A DNA stretch of 47,594 bases from Acidobacteriota bacterium (GCA_017304135.1 JAFLBB010000034.1:1-47594), one strand, 5' to 3'. Shown: positions 1-8,231, numbered from the stretch's first letter. Numbers and translations: made by a program. The notes: generated from the sequence alone by a model not told the origin.

Positions 1-111
1 GACCAGCACAACGAGCAGCCGAAGCCCTTCATCTGGACCGCAAAAGCCTCGGATATCTTGGAGAAGGTCAAACGCGCCCGTGCCGCGCTCAATAATGCTC
101 AGTCCGTGTGA
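1..111 (+). pseudogene. IS630-type transposase, C-terminal end only (runs off the left edge)
   Basis: An open frame enters from the left edge and stops with TGA at 109-111. Its 36 residues contain HNEQPKPFIW followed by a helix rich in Lys, Arg and Ala. This matches the usual C-terminus of IS630-family DDE transposases, where a HxNxxPKPFxW segment precedes the last helix. The catalytic domain lies outside the window, so it cannot be told whether the element is intact. Its last 13 bases overlap, on the opposite strand, the end of a different transposase remnant, which suggests a scarred insertion site. Confidence 0.7.
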
Positions 112-245
112 CGCACTACACTAGCAGGAACCTTGGCTTGGGGCGGTTCTAGGATGCCAGGGCCTAATACGCTGTGCGGGCGTTCGCGGTTGTAGTGGCT
201 TGACCATTCTCGAAGAATGAAGTACATGCCAAAGAGACGACGACG
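99..245 (-). pseudogene. IS3-like integrase-core transposase remnant, C-terminal end
   Basis: Read on the minus strand from 245 to the TGA at 101-99, the frame gives LREWSSHYNRERPHSVLGPG and continues EPPQ. This is the C-terminal signature of rve-type (IS3/IS481-like) integrase-core transposases, where HYNxxRPHSxLGxG follows the catalytic Glu. Only about 45 codons remain. The frame is closed upstream by the TAA at 248-246, which also ends the neighbouring nucleotidyltransferase gene in the same frame. There is no ATG at a sensible place and no catalytic D,D,E, so this is a decayed fragment. Confidence 0.65.
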
Positions 246-773
246 TTAGGCGTCTTCGAGTTGCCGGTGCAGTTCTTCAGGGTACAGTCTGACCAGTTGC
301 GGATACCGTTCACCGAGCCGGATGAGGTCCAACTCATCTTTCTTGCGCTTGCTGAGGCGGCGGTGTGGGTCGCTGTAGGCCCAGAGCTTACCCTGAGTCA
401 CATCTTCGAGGCAGGCGATGCGGACTTCCACTCCGAGGACGGTGGCGGTGGTGGAGCGGCGGAGGAAGTCCTGGTAGCGGGCGTCGGTGGTGAATTGAAT
501 GCGGAGGTCGCTGCCGGGCGAGGTTGCGTTGATGGAGTGCGGGTGCTGCTCGATCTCGAAGCCTGACTTGCGGAGGTGACCAGTGAGCGGGGCGAGGTTG
601 GCCGTGTAGACGACGAGGTCCGCATCGAGGGTATAGACGGGTTCGACGTAGCAGTTGACGGCCAGGCCGTCGATCAGGCAGTAGGGTGCGAACTGCTCGC
701 AGGCGGTGATGAGACGTGCGAAATCGCCCCCGCCGCCGCGGGTGGTGAGATCGTATGCCTCAAGTGCCGTCAC
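246..773 (-). CDS. AbiEii-like nucleotidyltransferase domain protein (orphan)
   Basis: The core resembles AbiEii/AbiGii and MNT-type nucleotidyltransferases: a hydrophobic strand with DGLAVN, then TLDADLVV carrying the paired acidic residues (DxD) expected to bind metal. The C-terminal part is rich in charged helices ending KRKKDELDLIRL, as in this family. Members act as toxins in type IV toxin-antitoxin or abortive-infection systems, or as tRNA-modifying nucleotidyltransferases. No antitoxin gene is next to it. The open frame extends upstream to 884 but would then overlap the divergent dehydrogenase start at 875. The GTG at 773-771 (175 aa) is therefore preferred, leaving a roughly 100 bp divergent promoter region. 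The stop coincides with the edge of the transposase remnant, so the C-terminus may have been altered by insertion. Confidence 0.6.
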   Translation of the reverse strand: MTALEAYDLTTRGGGGDFARLITACEQFAPYCLIDGLAVNCYVEPVYTLDADLVVYTANLAPLTGHLRKSGFEIEQHPHSINATSPGSDLRIQFTTDARYQDFLRRSTTATVLGVEVRIACLEDVTQGKLWAYSDPHRRLSKRKKDELDLIRLGERYPQLVRLYPEELHRQLEDA

Positions 774-874
774 ACCTTCACGGTACGGGAGGCCACCGCT
801 TGGGGCAATCGCGGCGCGGGGAATGTCGCCCGCGGTGGACGTAACTCCGCTATCCTTTTCACCGGAGGATTGCC

Positions 875-2050
875 ATGGCGACACCTACGCCCGCCGCTGA
901 TTTGCCGAGCCGGCCGTTGACGATTCTGAGTGAAGAAGAGGAGATGTTCCGCGATGCCGTGGGGCAGTTTGCGCGGGAACAGATTCAGCCGCATGTGCGG
1001 GCGATGGATGAGGAGAGCAAGTTCCGGCCGGACATTCTGAAGCAGATGTTCGGGCTGGGGCTGATGTCGATTGAGATCCCGGAGGAGCTGGGCGGGCAGG
1101 GGGGCACGTTTTTTCAATCGGTGCTGGCGATTGAGGAGATCGCGAAGGTCGATCCGGCGGCGGCGGTGATTGTGGATGTGCAGAACACGCTGGTGATCAA
1201 CGCTCTGCTGCGATGGGGGACCGAGGAGCAGAAGCGGCGGTGGCTGCCGCGGATGGCGCGCGACACGGTGGCGAGCTATGCGCTGAGCGAGGCGGGTTCG
1301 GGGTCGGATGCGTTTGCGTTGACGACGCGGGCAGTGCAGGTTGGCGACGAATGGCGGCTGACGGGGCGGAAGCTGTGGATCACGAATGCGGCCGAGGCGG
1401 GGCTGTTCCTGGTGTTTGCGAATGCGAATCCGGAGCAGGGCTACAAGGGCATCACCTGTTTTGTGGTGGAGCGCGGAGCGAAGGGGTTCACGGTGGGGCG
1501 GAAGGAGGACAAGCTGGGCATTCGGGCGTCGTCGACGTGCGAGTTGATTTTGGACGACTGCGTGGTTCCGGCGGCGGATGTGCTGGGCGAGGTGGGGAAG
1601 GGCTACAAGATCGCGATTGAGACGCTGAACGAGGGGCGGATTGCGATTGGCGGGCAGATGGTGGGGTTGGCGCAGGGAGCGCTGGATCATGCGCTGGCCT
1701 ATGCGCGGGAGCGGAAGCAGTTCGGCAAGCCGATCGCGGAGTTCCAGGGGGTGCAGTTTGACCTTGCGGAAATGGCAACCGGGATCGAGGCGGCGCGTCT
1801 ATTGACATATAACGCCGCCCGTCTGCGCGAGGCCGGACGCCCGTTTTTGACCGAGGCGGCGATGGCGAAGTATTATGCCAGCCAGGTGGCCGAAGATGTG
1901 GCCAGCCGGGCGGTGGAGGTTCTGGGCGGGGTCGGCTTCACAAAGGATTACCCTGTAGAGAAGCTGTACCGCGACGCCAAGATCGGACGGATCTATGAGG
2001 GCACGTCCCACATGCAGCGGCTGACGATCGCTAAACAGATATTGAGGTAG
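875..2050 (+). CDS. Acyl-CoA dehydrogenase, short/branched-chain (ACADSB-like)
   Basis: A full-length 391 aa FAD-dependent acyl-CoA dehydrogenase that would oxidise acyl-CoA to trans-2-enoyl-CoA and pass electrons to ETF. N-terminal helical, middle beta and C-terminal helical domains are all recognisable. The signature LSEAGSGSD lies near residue 138, LGIRASSTCEL in the beta domain, QFGKPIAEFQ in the FAD-contact region, and YEGTS near 374-378 carries the catalytic Glu (about 375) in the position used by short, medium and short-branched enzymes. Segments such as EAARLLTYNAARL, MAKYYAS and KDYPVEK resemble mitochondrial 2-methylacyl-CoA dehydrogenase, suggesting isoleucine/valine breakdown. GGAGG at 864-868 precedes the ATG. 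The next gene begins three bases after the stop. Confidence 0.93.
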   Translation: MATPTPAADLPSRPLTILSEEEEMFRDAVGQFAREQIQPHVRAMDEESKFRPDILKQMFGLGLMSIEIPEELGGQGGTFFQSVLAIEEIAKVDPAAAVIVDVQNTLVINALLRWGTEEQKRRWLPRMARDTVASYALSEAGSGSDAFALTTRAVQVGDEWRLTGRKLWITNAAEAGLFLVFANANPEQGYKGITCFVVERGAKGFTVGRKEDKLGIRASSTCELILDDCVVPAADVLGEVGKGYKIAIETLNEGRIAIGGQMVGLAQGALDHALAYARERKQFGKPIAEFQGVQFDLAEMATGIEAARLLTYNAARLREAGRPFLTEAAMAKYYASQVAEDVASRAVEVLGGVGFTKDYPVEKLYRDAKIGRIYEGTSHMQRLTIAKQILR

Positions 2051-2053
2051 ACG

Positions 2054-2857
2054 ATGAGACGACTGCTAGCCAGCCTGATTTTGATGGCGCTTCCGGCGCT
2101 GCCGCAGGGGTTTCGCGAGGCCGCCGCGAGCGACTTGAGCGAGGCTCGCATCCAGGAGATCATCACGAGGTTCGCCACCAACGAGGCGAACTTCGCCAAG
2201 GCGCGCGAGGCCTACACCTACCGCCAGACGGCGAGGGTGCACGTGTTGGACGCCGGCGGGCGGGCGGCGGAGCGGTATGAGATTGTCTCCGACATCATCT
2301 TCACGAGCGACGGCAAGCGCACGGAACGGGTGGTTCGGGCTCCGGTTTCGACGCTGCAGAGCATTCAACTGACGCCGGAAGACGAGCAGGATCTGCGCAG
2401 CGTGCAGCCGTTTGTGCTGACCATCAACGACATCGACAAGTATCATGTGCGCTACCTGGGCAAGGAGACGCTGGATGAGATTCCGTGCCTGGCGTTTGCG
2501 GTGCGGCCGAAGTCGATGGTGGCCGGGCAGCGGTATTTTGCGGGCATGGTGTGGGTGGACGATAAAGAGCTGCAGATTGTGAAGAGCTATGGGCGCGGCG
2601 TGGGTGTGAAGAAGAAGGGGTTTGACAACCAGTTTCCGAAGTTTGAGACCTACCGCGAGCAGATTGACGGGAAGTTCTGGTTCCCGACCTACACGATCGC
2701 CAACGACACGCTGAACTTCGAGTCAGGTCCGGTGCGCATCCGGATGACGGTGAAGTATGAGGACTACAAGCAGTTCGGTTCGGACATCAAGATCACGTTC
2801 GGCGATCCGGTGACGGGCGAGGGCGAGAAGAAGCCGGAAGAGAAGAAGCAGCCGTAG
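2054..2857 (+). CDS. Secreted LolA-like outer-membrane lipoprotein-sorting domain protein
   Basis: A 267 aa protein beginning with a signal peptide (MRRLLASLILMALPALPQ). The body is rich in beta strands, with YTYRQTARV, the pattern KYHVRYLGKETLDEIPC, and a WVDDKELQIVKSYGR hairpin, which fits the LolA/LppX/RseB-like half-barrel that binds acyl chains. The tail is Lys/Glu/Pro rich. Similar secreted proteins of unknown function are frequent in acidobacteria. It follows the acyl-CoA dehydrogenase stop by three bases, so the two are probably cotranscribed. A link to lipid metabolism is only a contextual inference. Confidence 0.6.
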   Translation: MRRLLASLILMALPALPQGFREAAASDLSEARIQEIITRFATNEANFAKAREAYTYRQTARVHVLDAGGRAAERYEIVSDIIFTSDGKRTERVVRAPVSTLQSIQLTPEDEQDLRSVQPFVLTINDIDKYHVRYLGKETLDEIPCLAFAVRPKSMVAGQRYFAGMVWVDDKELQIVKSYGRGVGVKKKGFDNQFPKFETYREQIDGKFWFPTYTIANDTLNFESGPVRIRMTVKYEDYKQFGSDIKITFGDPVTGEGEKKPEEKKQP

Positions 2858-2870
2858 CGGCAGGAGGCGG

Positions 2871-2886
2871 CCTCCGCTGACGGAGG
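2871..2886 (+). terminator. Terminator-like hairpin after the 2054-2857 gene
   Basis: CCTCCG at 2871-2876 pairs perfectly with CGGAGG at 2881-2886 around a CTGA tetraloop, 14 bases after the stop codon. There is no T-run afterwards, so intrinsic termination is uncertain. It could instead protect the 3' end or work with Rho. Confidence 0.35.
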
Positions 2887-3037
2887 AGAAGATGCAGCGA
2901 AATGGTGACGGGGTGGTGTGTGAGGCGGGGTGCGCTTTCACCTGCCGATTCGCGCCATTCAAGGGGCAAAATTCACCAAACAGTCGGGCTTTGTAGAGGA
3001 GGCAGGGGGCGCATGGTCTAATGGGAAGTTCCGTATT

Positions 3038-4069
3038 ATGCTCCGTTCTTCCCCGCGGCGCCGTTGGATCGCCGCTTCGCGCCGTCTGCGCGAACTCAAG
3101 ATGATCGCCAAAGGGTTGGCCTCGACGGACCATCCCATCCTGGCGCATATCATCCCTATTCGCCGGTGCAATCTGTCGTGCACCTATTGCAACGAATACG
3201 ACGATTTTTCAAAGCCGGTGCCGACCGAGACGATGCTGCGGCGGGTGGACCACCTGGGGCGGTTAGGAACGGCGATTGTGACGGTGAGCGGCGGCGAGCC
3301 GCTGCTGCATCCGGAGCTGGACCTGATCATCGCCAGGGTGCGTTCGACGGGGGCGCTGGCGGGGATGATCACCAACGGTTACCTGCTGGTGCCGGACCGC
3401 ATCCGGGCGCTGAACCGGGCCGGGCTCGATCACATGCAGATTTCGATCGACAACGTGATGCCGGACGAGGTTTCCAAGAAGAGCCTGAAGGTGCTCGATA
3501 AGAAGTTGCAGATGCTGGCCGAGCACGCCGAGTTTCACGTGAACATCAACTCGGTGGTGGGGGGCGGCATTCACAATCCGGAGGACGCGCTGGTGGTGTC
3601 CAAGCGGGCCATTGAGCTGGGGTTCACCTCGACGGTGGGCATCATTCACGATGGAACGGGGCAGTCGCGGCCGCTGGGCGAGCGTGAGCGTAAGGTCTAC
3701 ACGACGATCAAGCAGTTTGAGAAGAGCAGCTACTCGCGGTTCAACCGGTTCCAGGAGGCGATCGCCGATGGGCGGCCGAACGACTGGCGGTGCCGGGCGG
3801 GCGGGCGCTATCTGTACATCTGCGAAGACGGGCTGGTGCACTACTGTTCGCAGCAGCGCGGCTATCCGAACAAGCCGATTGAGCAGTATTCGCTGGAGGA
3901 CATCCGGCGCGAATACAAGACCGAGAAGGGCTGCGCGCCGCACTGCACGGTGAGTTGCGTGCACCAGGTGTCGTTGTTCGACGGCTGGCGCGATCCGCAG
4001 ACGCTTCCGCCGGTGGATCCGGAGCTGGCGGCGACGCCGCTGGTGCAGATCGAATCGGCGCGGCGGTAG
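3038..4069 (+). CDS. Radical SAM protein with SPASM-like C-terminal cysteines
   Basis: The 343 aa product has the radical SAM cluster motif CNLSCTYC (CxxxCxxC) near residue 45 and a GGEPLLHPE SAM-binding segment, so it should bind a [4Fe-4S] cluster and cleave S-adenosylmethionine. The C-terminal third carries further cysteines (WRCRAGG, YICEDGLVHYCS, GCAPHCTVSCVHQ), as in SPASM or twitch domains that hold auxiliary clusters. Such proteins modify peptides or small metabolites, but no peptide substrate gene is visible nearby. An open frame reaches a GTG at 2930. The ATG at 3038 with GGGAAG about 9 bases upstream is preferred, because the preceding 36 codons look non-coding. It is not HpnH: the cluster surroundings and C-terminus differ. 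Confidence 0.75.
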   Translation: MLRSSPRRRWIAASRRLRELKMIAKGLASTDHPILAHIIPIRRCNLSCTYCNEYDDFSKPVPTETMLRRVDHLGRLGTAIVTVSGGEPLLHPELDLIIARVRSTGALAGMITNGYLLVPDRIRALNRAGLDHMQISIDNVMPDEVSKKSLKVLDKKLQMLAEHAEFHVNINSVVGGGIHNPEDALVVSKRAIELGFTSTVGIIHDGTGQSRPLGERERKVYTTIKQFEKSSYSRFNRFQEAIADGRPNDWRCRAGGRYLYICEDGLVHYCSQQRGYPNKPIEQYSLEDIRREYKTEKGCAPHCTVSCVHQVSLFDGWRDPQTLPPVDPELAATPLVQIESARR

Positions 4070-4189
4070 ACCTTCCCCACAACAACCTCGCTGCACGGTC
4101 TGTGCGGGGAGTTCGAAGCTATCCATTCTCAAACTTAGAACACTTGCTCCGATAAGGGCAGAAGCGAAACACGGATGACACTGTGGTTC

Positions 4190-4285
4190 GGTCCAGGTGA
4201 CGTCCGTTTGGCTTGTCCCCTACCCCGTAAGGTGCTGGTTGCCACCCGCAGGAAGGGACGAGAATCACCGAGTGAAGGAGAGTCC
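4190..4285 (+). promoter_or_regulatory. Possible structured 5' leader of the porin gene
   Basis: The 215 bp gap before the porin holds nested complementary segments: GTCCC 4215-4219 with GGGAC 4255-4259, and GGTG 4231-4234 with CACC 4243-4246. A strong ribosome-binding site, AAGGAG, follows at 4275-4280. No known riboswitch consensus was matched by eye, so regulation by this leader is speculative. Confidence 0.2.
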
Positions 4286-5500
4286 ATGAGAACGGTGGGA
4301 ATCATCAAGGCAACTTGCGCGTGCTTGTGTTTGCTGACAGGCCGCGCCTCGTGCCAGACGGATTTCGAGATGGGCGGGAAGCAGTTCCAGGTGCACGGTT
4401 TCGCGTCCCAGGGGTTTGCCTACTCCAATCAGAACAACTTCCTGTCGATGAAGACGAGCGACGGCTCGTTTGCGCTCACCGATGGAGGCGTGAACATCTC
4501 GTCGCGGCTGACGCCGAGGTTTCGCGTAGGGGCGCAGGTGTACATGCGCAATGTTGGGAATATCGGCAACTGGCGTCCGACGCTCGATTGGGCGTATGGG
4601 GATTACCGGTTCAATGATTGGATTGGAATTCGCGCAGGGCGTGTGAAGACGGCGATGGGTTTATACAACGACACGCAGGACGCGGAGTTTGTGCACACCT
4701 ATGCCTTGCTGCCGCAGGCGGTGTATTCGTTGGATTTGCGGGAGGCGACGATTGCGCACAATGGCGTGGACGCCTACGGCTCGATTCCGCTGCGGGGCGC
4801 GGGCACGCTGGCCTACACGGTGTACACGGGCAAGCGGCAGGACAGCATTCACGGCGGCTACCCGTATCTGTTACGGGGCCTGGCGACGATTGACCTGGAC
4901 AGCTATGGCGGGGTGCAGTGGGGTGGGGACCTGAAGTGGATGACGCCGTTGTCGGGGTTCCTTGTGGGCGCGTCGCATATGAACGCCTCGACCACGGGCA
5001 AAGGCATCGGTCCGACGCGGCCTGGCAACCGGACCGAGTACGGGCCGTACAAGGAGACGTCGAACAAGGACCAGACGTCGCAGTTTTCGGCGCAGTATAC
5101 GGTGGGCGCGCTGCGGATTGACGCGGAATACCGGCGCTACTGGCGGGATCAGGATATCTACAACGGGCAGGCGAACTCGACAACCGATGCGCGAGGGTGG
5201 TACACGGCCGGTGCGTACCGGATTTCCAAGCGGTTCGAGGCTGGTTCGTACTTTTCGCGGTTTGTGCTGAAGTCACGGGGCAGCCCGTCGACCAAGCCGG
5301 GCGACTTCCCGATCAATGACAAGGTGATCACGCTGCGCACGGATGTGACGAAGTACTGGAACGTCAAGGTGGAGGGGCACTTCATTCGCGGCAATGGCGG
5401 AGGATCTCCGTATCCAACGGGGTTTTATCGTGTGGACAACCCGGCCGGGCTGTTCAACGACACCAACATGCTGTTGATCCGGACGGGCTGGAACTTTTAG
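4286..5500 (+). CDS. Outer-membrane beta-barrel porin
   Basis: The 404 aa product starts with a signal peptide ending near GRASCQ. It consists of alternating amphipathic strands with many Tyr, Gly, Asn and Arg residues and ends in a strand terminating in Phe (LIRTGWNF), the usual signal for beta-barrel insertion. It resembles general or phosphate-selective porins. The ATG at 4286, with AAGGAG six to eleven bases upstream, is chosen over an upstream in-frame ATG at 4175 whose 37 codons precede the signal peptide. The next gene encodes a short periplasmic PstS-like protein 36 bases downstream. The pair may handle uptake of phosphate or another oxyanion. Specificity is inferred from the neighbour only. 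Confidence 0.75.
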   Translation: MRTVGIIKATCACLCLLTGRASCQTDFEMGGKQFQVHGFASQGFAYSNQNNFLSMKTSDGSFALTDGGVNISSRLTPRFRVGAQVYMRNVGNIGNWRPTLDWAYGDYRFNDWIGIRAGRVKTAMGLYNDTQDAEFVHTYALLPQAVYSLDLREATIAHNGVDAYGSIPLRGAGTLAYTVYTGKRQDSIHGGYPYLLRGLATIDLDSYGGVQWGGDLKWMTPLSGFLVGASHMNASTTGKGIGPTRPGNRTEYGPYKETSNKDQTSQFSAQYTVGALRIDAEYRRYWRDQDIYNGQANSTTDARGWYTAGAYRISKRFEAGSYFSRFVLKSRGSPSTKPGDFPINDKVITLRTDVTKYWNVKVEGHFIRGNGGGSPYPTGFYRVDNPAGLFNDTNMLLIRTGWNF

Positions 5501-5536
5501 GCGTACGTGTTCACCCAACGGAGACAGGAGAATCAT

Positions 5537-5962
5537 ATGAACCGCATCCAATCGTTAGTCCTTAGTTTGGTTTCAGCGAGCTGGCTGGCGGGAGCCTTGC
5601 CCGCCGCCGAAGTGAAGGTGATCGCCAACAACTCGGTGGGGGCCACGGCCGTGTCCCGCGAGGAGTTGAAGGGCGTGTTTCTGGAGACGAAGAACTCGCT
5701 TAGCGACGGCAGCGCGGTGGAACCAGTGTTGCTAAAGAGCGGCGCAACGCACGAGGCGTTTCTGAAAGAGTATGTGGGCAGGATGGACGCCGCATTGCAG
5801 AACTACTACCGCAGCCTGGTGTTCACGGGCAAGGGATCGATGCCCAAGGCGCTTGCCGGGGATGCGGAGATGGTTGCCTACGTGGCCAAGACCAAGGGGG
5901 CCATCGGGTATGTGAGCGCCGGCACGGCGGCGCCGGGCGTGAAGACGCTTGAGGTGAGGTGA
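5537..5962 (+). CDS. Short PstS-like periplasmic phosphate-binding domain protein
   Basis: A 141 aa secreted protein with a signal peptide cleaved near LPAAE. It keeps only one lobe of a type II periplasmic binding protein. The pattern SREELKGVFLETKNSLSDG, followed by an FTGKGSMP segment and a final TKGAIGYVSAG, matches the small phosphate-ABC substrate-binding-like proteins often encoded beside porins. Full-length PstS is about twice as long, so ligand binding would need a partner or a dimer. GGAG at 5527-5530 supports the ATG at 5537. No PstCAB permease or ATPase is in the window. Confidence 0.65.
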   Translation: MNRIQSLVLSLVSASWLAGALPAAEVKVIANNSVGATAVSREELKGVFLETKNSLSDGSAVEPVLLKSGATHEAFLKEYVGRMDAALQNYYRSLVFTGKGSMPKALAGDAEMVAYVAKTKGAIGYVSAGTAAPGVKTLEVR

Positions 5963-5996
5963 GGGGACCGGACGGCAAACGCACGTTGAGTGGAGA

Positions 5997-6032
5997 ACCG
6001 CGCGGCCGGGGAGCGATGGCCCGCCGCGCGGT
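5997..6032 (+). terminator. Strong GC hairpin downstream of the porin operon
   Basis: A perfect 10 bp inverted repeat, ACCGCGCGGC (5997-6006) and GCCGCGCGGT (6023-6032), encloses a 16-base loop 34 bases after the PstS-like gene. There is no T-run, so it may act as a Rho-assisted terminator or an mRNA 3' stabiliser. Confidence 0.4.
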
Positions 6033-6145
6033 AAATCGTGTGGGGGCTGGCGCTGGCGGGGGCATCAGGGACGCGCGGAGAGAGGCTCGTTAAGGCCATT
6101 TCACGAAGCAGGTGAGGCACATCGCGTGTGTTACCGTAATCGAGA

Positions 6146-8215
6146 ATGTTCCTCTACGCGGTGGCGGTCTTCCTCAGCGCCTTCCTGCTGTTTCAAATCC
6201 AACCGATCATTGCCCGGATCATCCTGAGCTGGTTTGGCGGGACGGCGGCGGTCTGGACGACATGCATGTTGTTCTTCCAGATTGGGCTGCTGGCGGGCTA
6301 CTTCTATTCGCACTCGTTGATTAAGCGCCTGTCGCCACGGGCGCAGAGCCTGCTGCACATCGTGCTGTTGGTGTTGAGCCTGGCGGCCTTGCCGATTTTG
6401 CCGGGTGAGGGCTGGAAGCCGGAGGGGACAGAAAACCCGACGATCCGCATTTTGCTGCTGCTGGCGGCCACGGTGGGCTTGCCCTATATGCTGCTGTCGA
6501 CGACCTCGCCGTTGTTGCAGGCCTGGTATGCGCGGTCAAAGAAGGGCGCCCTGCCCTACCGGCTGTTTGCGCTGTCGAACCTGGGTTCGATGCTGGCGCT
6601 GTTGAGCTATCCGCCGCTGATTGAGCCGAACATGCCGACGCGGATGCAGGCGTATGCGTGGTCGGGCGGGTATGTGCTGTTTGCGGCGTTGACGTGTTAT
6701 CTGGCGTATAAGGGGCGTGGGGCGGAGTCGCTAGCTCCGGTAGAGGCGACGGGGGAGGCCATTGCGGCCGAGGGCGAAGCGGCCGAGGTAGAGGCTCCGC
6801 CGGCATTGGGGCGAAAGATCCTGTGGGTGGCGCTGGCGGCCTGTCCATCGATGTTGATGCTGGCGGTGACCAACCACATGTCGCAGGATGTGGCGGCGAT
6901 TCCGTTTTTGTGGGTGTTGCCGCTGAGCCTCTATCTGCTGAGCTTTATTCTCACGTTTGACGCGCGCGGGTGGTATCAGCGCAACATCTTCCTGGTGATG
7001 CTGGCGCCGGGGCTGGGCGGGATGGCTTACCTGCAGTGGTCGAACGCCTCGGAGTTGAAGATGCAGTGGACGATCGCGGCACTGGCGGCGGGCTTTTTCA
7101 TCTGCTGCATGGTGTGCCACGGGGAACTGGCGGCGCGCAAACCGTCGCCGCGCTATCTCACCTCGTTTTACCTGGCGCTGAGCGTGGGCGGGGCCATAGG
7201 CGGGCTGTTCGTCGGCGTGGTGGCGCCCTATCTGTTCCAGAACTACTTTGAACTGCCGATTGCGCTGGCGTTTTGCGGTTTGCTGGCCTACATTGTGGCG
7301 ATTGAGGAGCCGGGGTTCACGTGGCGTCAGGCGGCGGCGACGATGCCGGCGTTTTCGCTGCTGGCGGGGATGGTGGGGTTGTGGATCTTCCTGGGGCGCA
7401 GCGTTCACGACAGCCTGGAGGGCTACAAGCTGGTGACGCGCAACTTCTATGGCACGCTGCGCGTGAGGCAGTCCGGCGACGGGAGCAATTGGGAAGACTA
7501 TAAGACGCTGCTGCACGGTTCGATCAACCACGGCGAGCAGTGGACGCATCCAGCGCGGCGGCGCGAGTTGCTGACCTACTATTGCGCCGACACAGGCATT
7601 GGCCGCGCCATGCGCGTGCGCACGGAGGGAGTGCCGCAGAAGGTGGGCGTGCTGGGGTTGGGCGCGGGGACGATGGCCGCCTTTGGCCGCAAGGGCGACG
7701 ACGTCACCTTCTACGAGATCAATCCGGTGGTGCCGAAGCTGGCCCACGAGGAGTTCAGCTTCTACCCGGACAGTCCGGCGACGAAGCGGATCATCATGGG
7801 CGACGGGCGGTTGTCGCTGGAGCGGCAGGCTCCGCAGAACTTTGACGTGCTCATGATGGACGCCTTTTCGGGCGACTCGATTCCGGTGCACCTGGTGACG
7901 AAGGAGGCTTTTCAGCTCTACTTCCGGCACCTCAAGCCGACGGGCTACCTGGTGATGCACATTTCGAACAAGTACCTCGACCTGGAACCGGTGCTGGCGC
8001 GGATTGCGGGCGAGTTGAACAAGTCGTCGATGCTGGTGGAGACCAACGAGGACGAATCAGGCGACTGCTTCGGGACGACGTTCATCGTAATGGCGCACAC
8101 GCCGGAGGCGTTCCAGACGCAGCCGTTCGCCAATGCCGGGACGCAACCGAAATTGAAGACGGGCATCGGCATGTGGACGGATGATTACTCGAACCTGTTC
8201 GGGATTTTGAAGTAG
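6146..8215 (+). CDS. Membrane-fused spermidine-synthase-like methyltransferase-fold protein
   Basis: A 689 aa fusion. Roughly residues 1-430 form about ten to twelve hydrophobic helices. From about residue 495 a Rossmann domain of the polyamine-aminopropyltransferase type follows: GVLGLGAGTMAAFG binds the nucleotide-like cofactor, TFYEINPVV is the acidic strand-2 motif, and MGDGRLSLE and LMMDAFSGDSIPVHL match spermidine-synthase motifs. Family members are often annotated as fused MFS/spermidine synthases. Whether they make polyamines is unproved. The gene stands alone, preceded by a 183 bp gap with a strong hairpin, and ends 16 bases before the sulfatase. A TACCGT hexamer at 6133-6138 ends seven bases before the ATG, with no clear ribosome-binding site. 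Confidence 0.8.
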   Translation: MFLYAVAVFLSAFLLFQIQPIIARIILSWFGGTAAVWTTCMLFFQIGLLAGYFYSHSLIKRLSPRAQSLLHIVLLVLSLAALPILPGEGWKPEGTENPTIRILLLLAATVGLPYMLLSTTSPLLQAWYARSKKGALPYRLFALSNLGSMLALLSYPPLIEPNMPTRMQAYAWSGGYVLFAALTCYLAYKGRGAESLAPVEATGEAIAAEGEAAEVEAPPALGRKILWVALAACPSMLMLAVTNHMSQDVAAIPFLWVLPLSLYLLSFILTFDARGWYQRNIFLVMLAPGLGGMAYLQWSNASELKMQWTIAALAAGFFICCMVCHGELAARKPSPRYLTSFYLALSVGGAIGGLFVGVVAPYLFQNYFELPIALAFCGLLAYIVAIEEPGFTWRQAAATMPAFSLLAGMVGLWIFLGRSVHDSLEGYKLVTRNFYGTLRVRQSGDGSNWEDYKTLLHGSINHGEQWTHPARRRELLTYYCADTGIGRAMRVRTEGVPQKVGVLGLGAGTMAAFGRKGDDVTFYEINPVVPKLAHEEFSFYPDSPATKRIIMGDGRLSLERQAPQNFDVLMMDAFSGDSIPVHLVTKEAFQLYFRHLKPTGYLVMHISNKYLDLEPVLARIAGELNKSSMLVETNEDESGDCFGTTFIVMAHTPEAFQTQPFANAGTQPKLKTGIGMWTDDYSNLFGILK

Positions 8216-8231
8216 CGGCGGCGGTGATAGC

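Noticed and set aside
3038..4069. HpnH-type hopanoid radical SAM enzyme
   Set aside because: The cysteine surroundings (CNLSCTYC) and the Cys-rich C-terminus differ from HpnH, and no hopanoid genes are nearby.
4190..4285. Cobalamin, c-di-GMP or molybdenum-cofactor riboswitch before the porin
   Set aside because: Stems are visible but the conserved boxes of these classes are absent. Kept only as an unspecified leader.
5997..6032. Attachment site or element end
   Set aside because: The strong inverted repeat has no flanking duplication or integrase; a hairpin at the end of an operon is the simpler reading.
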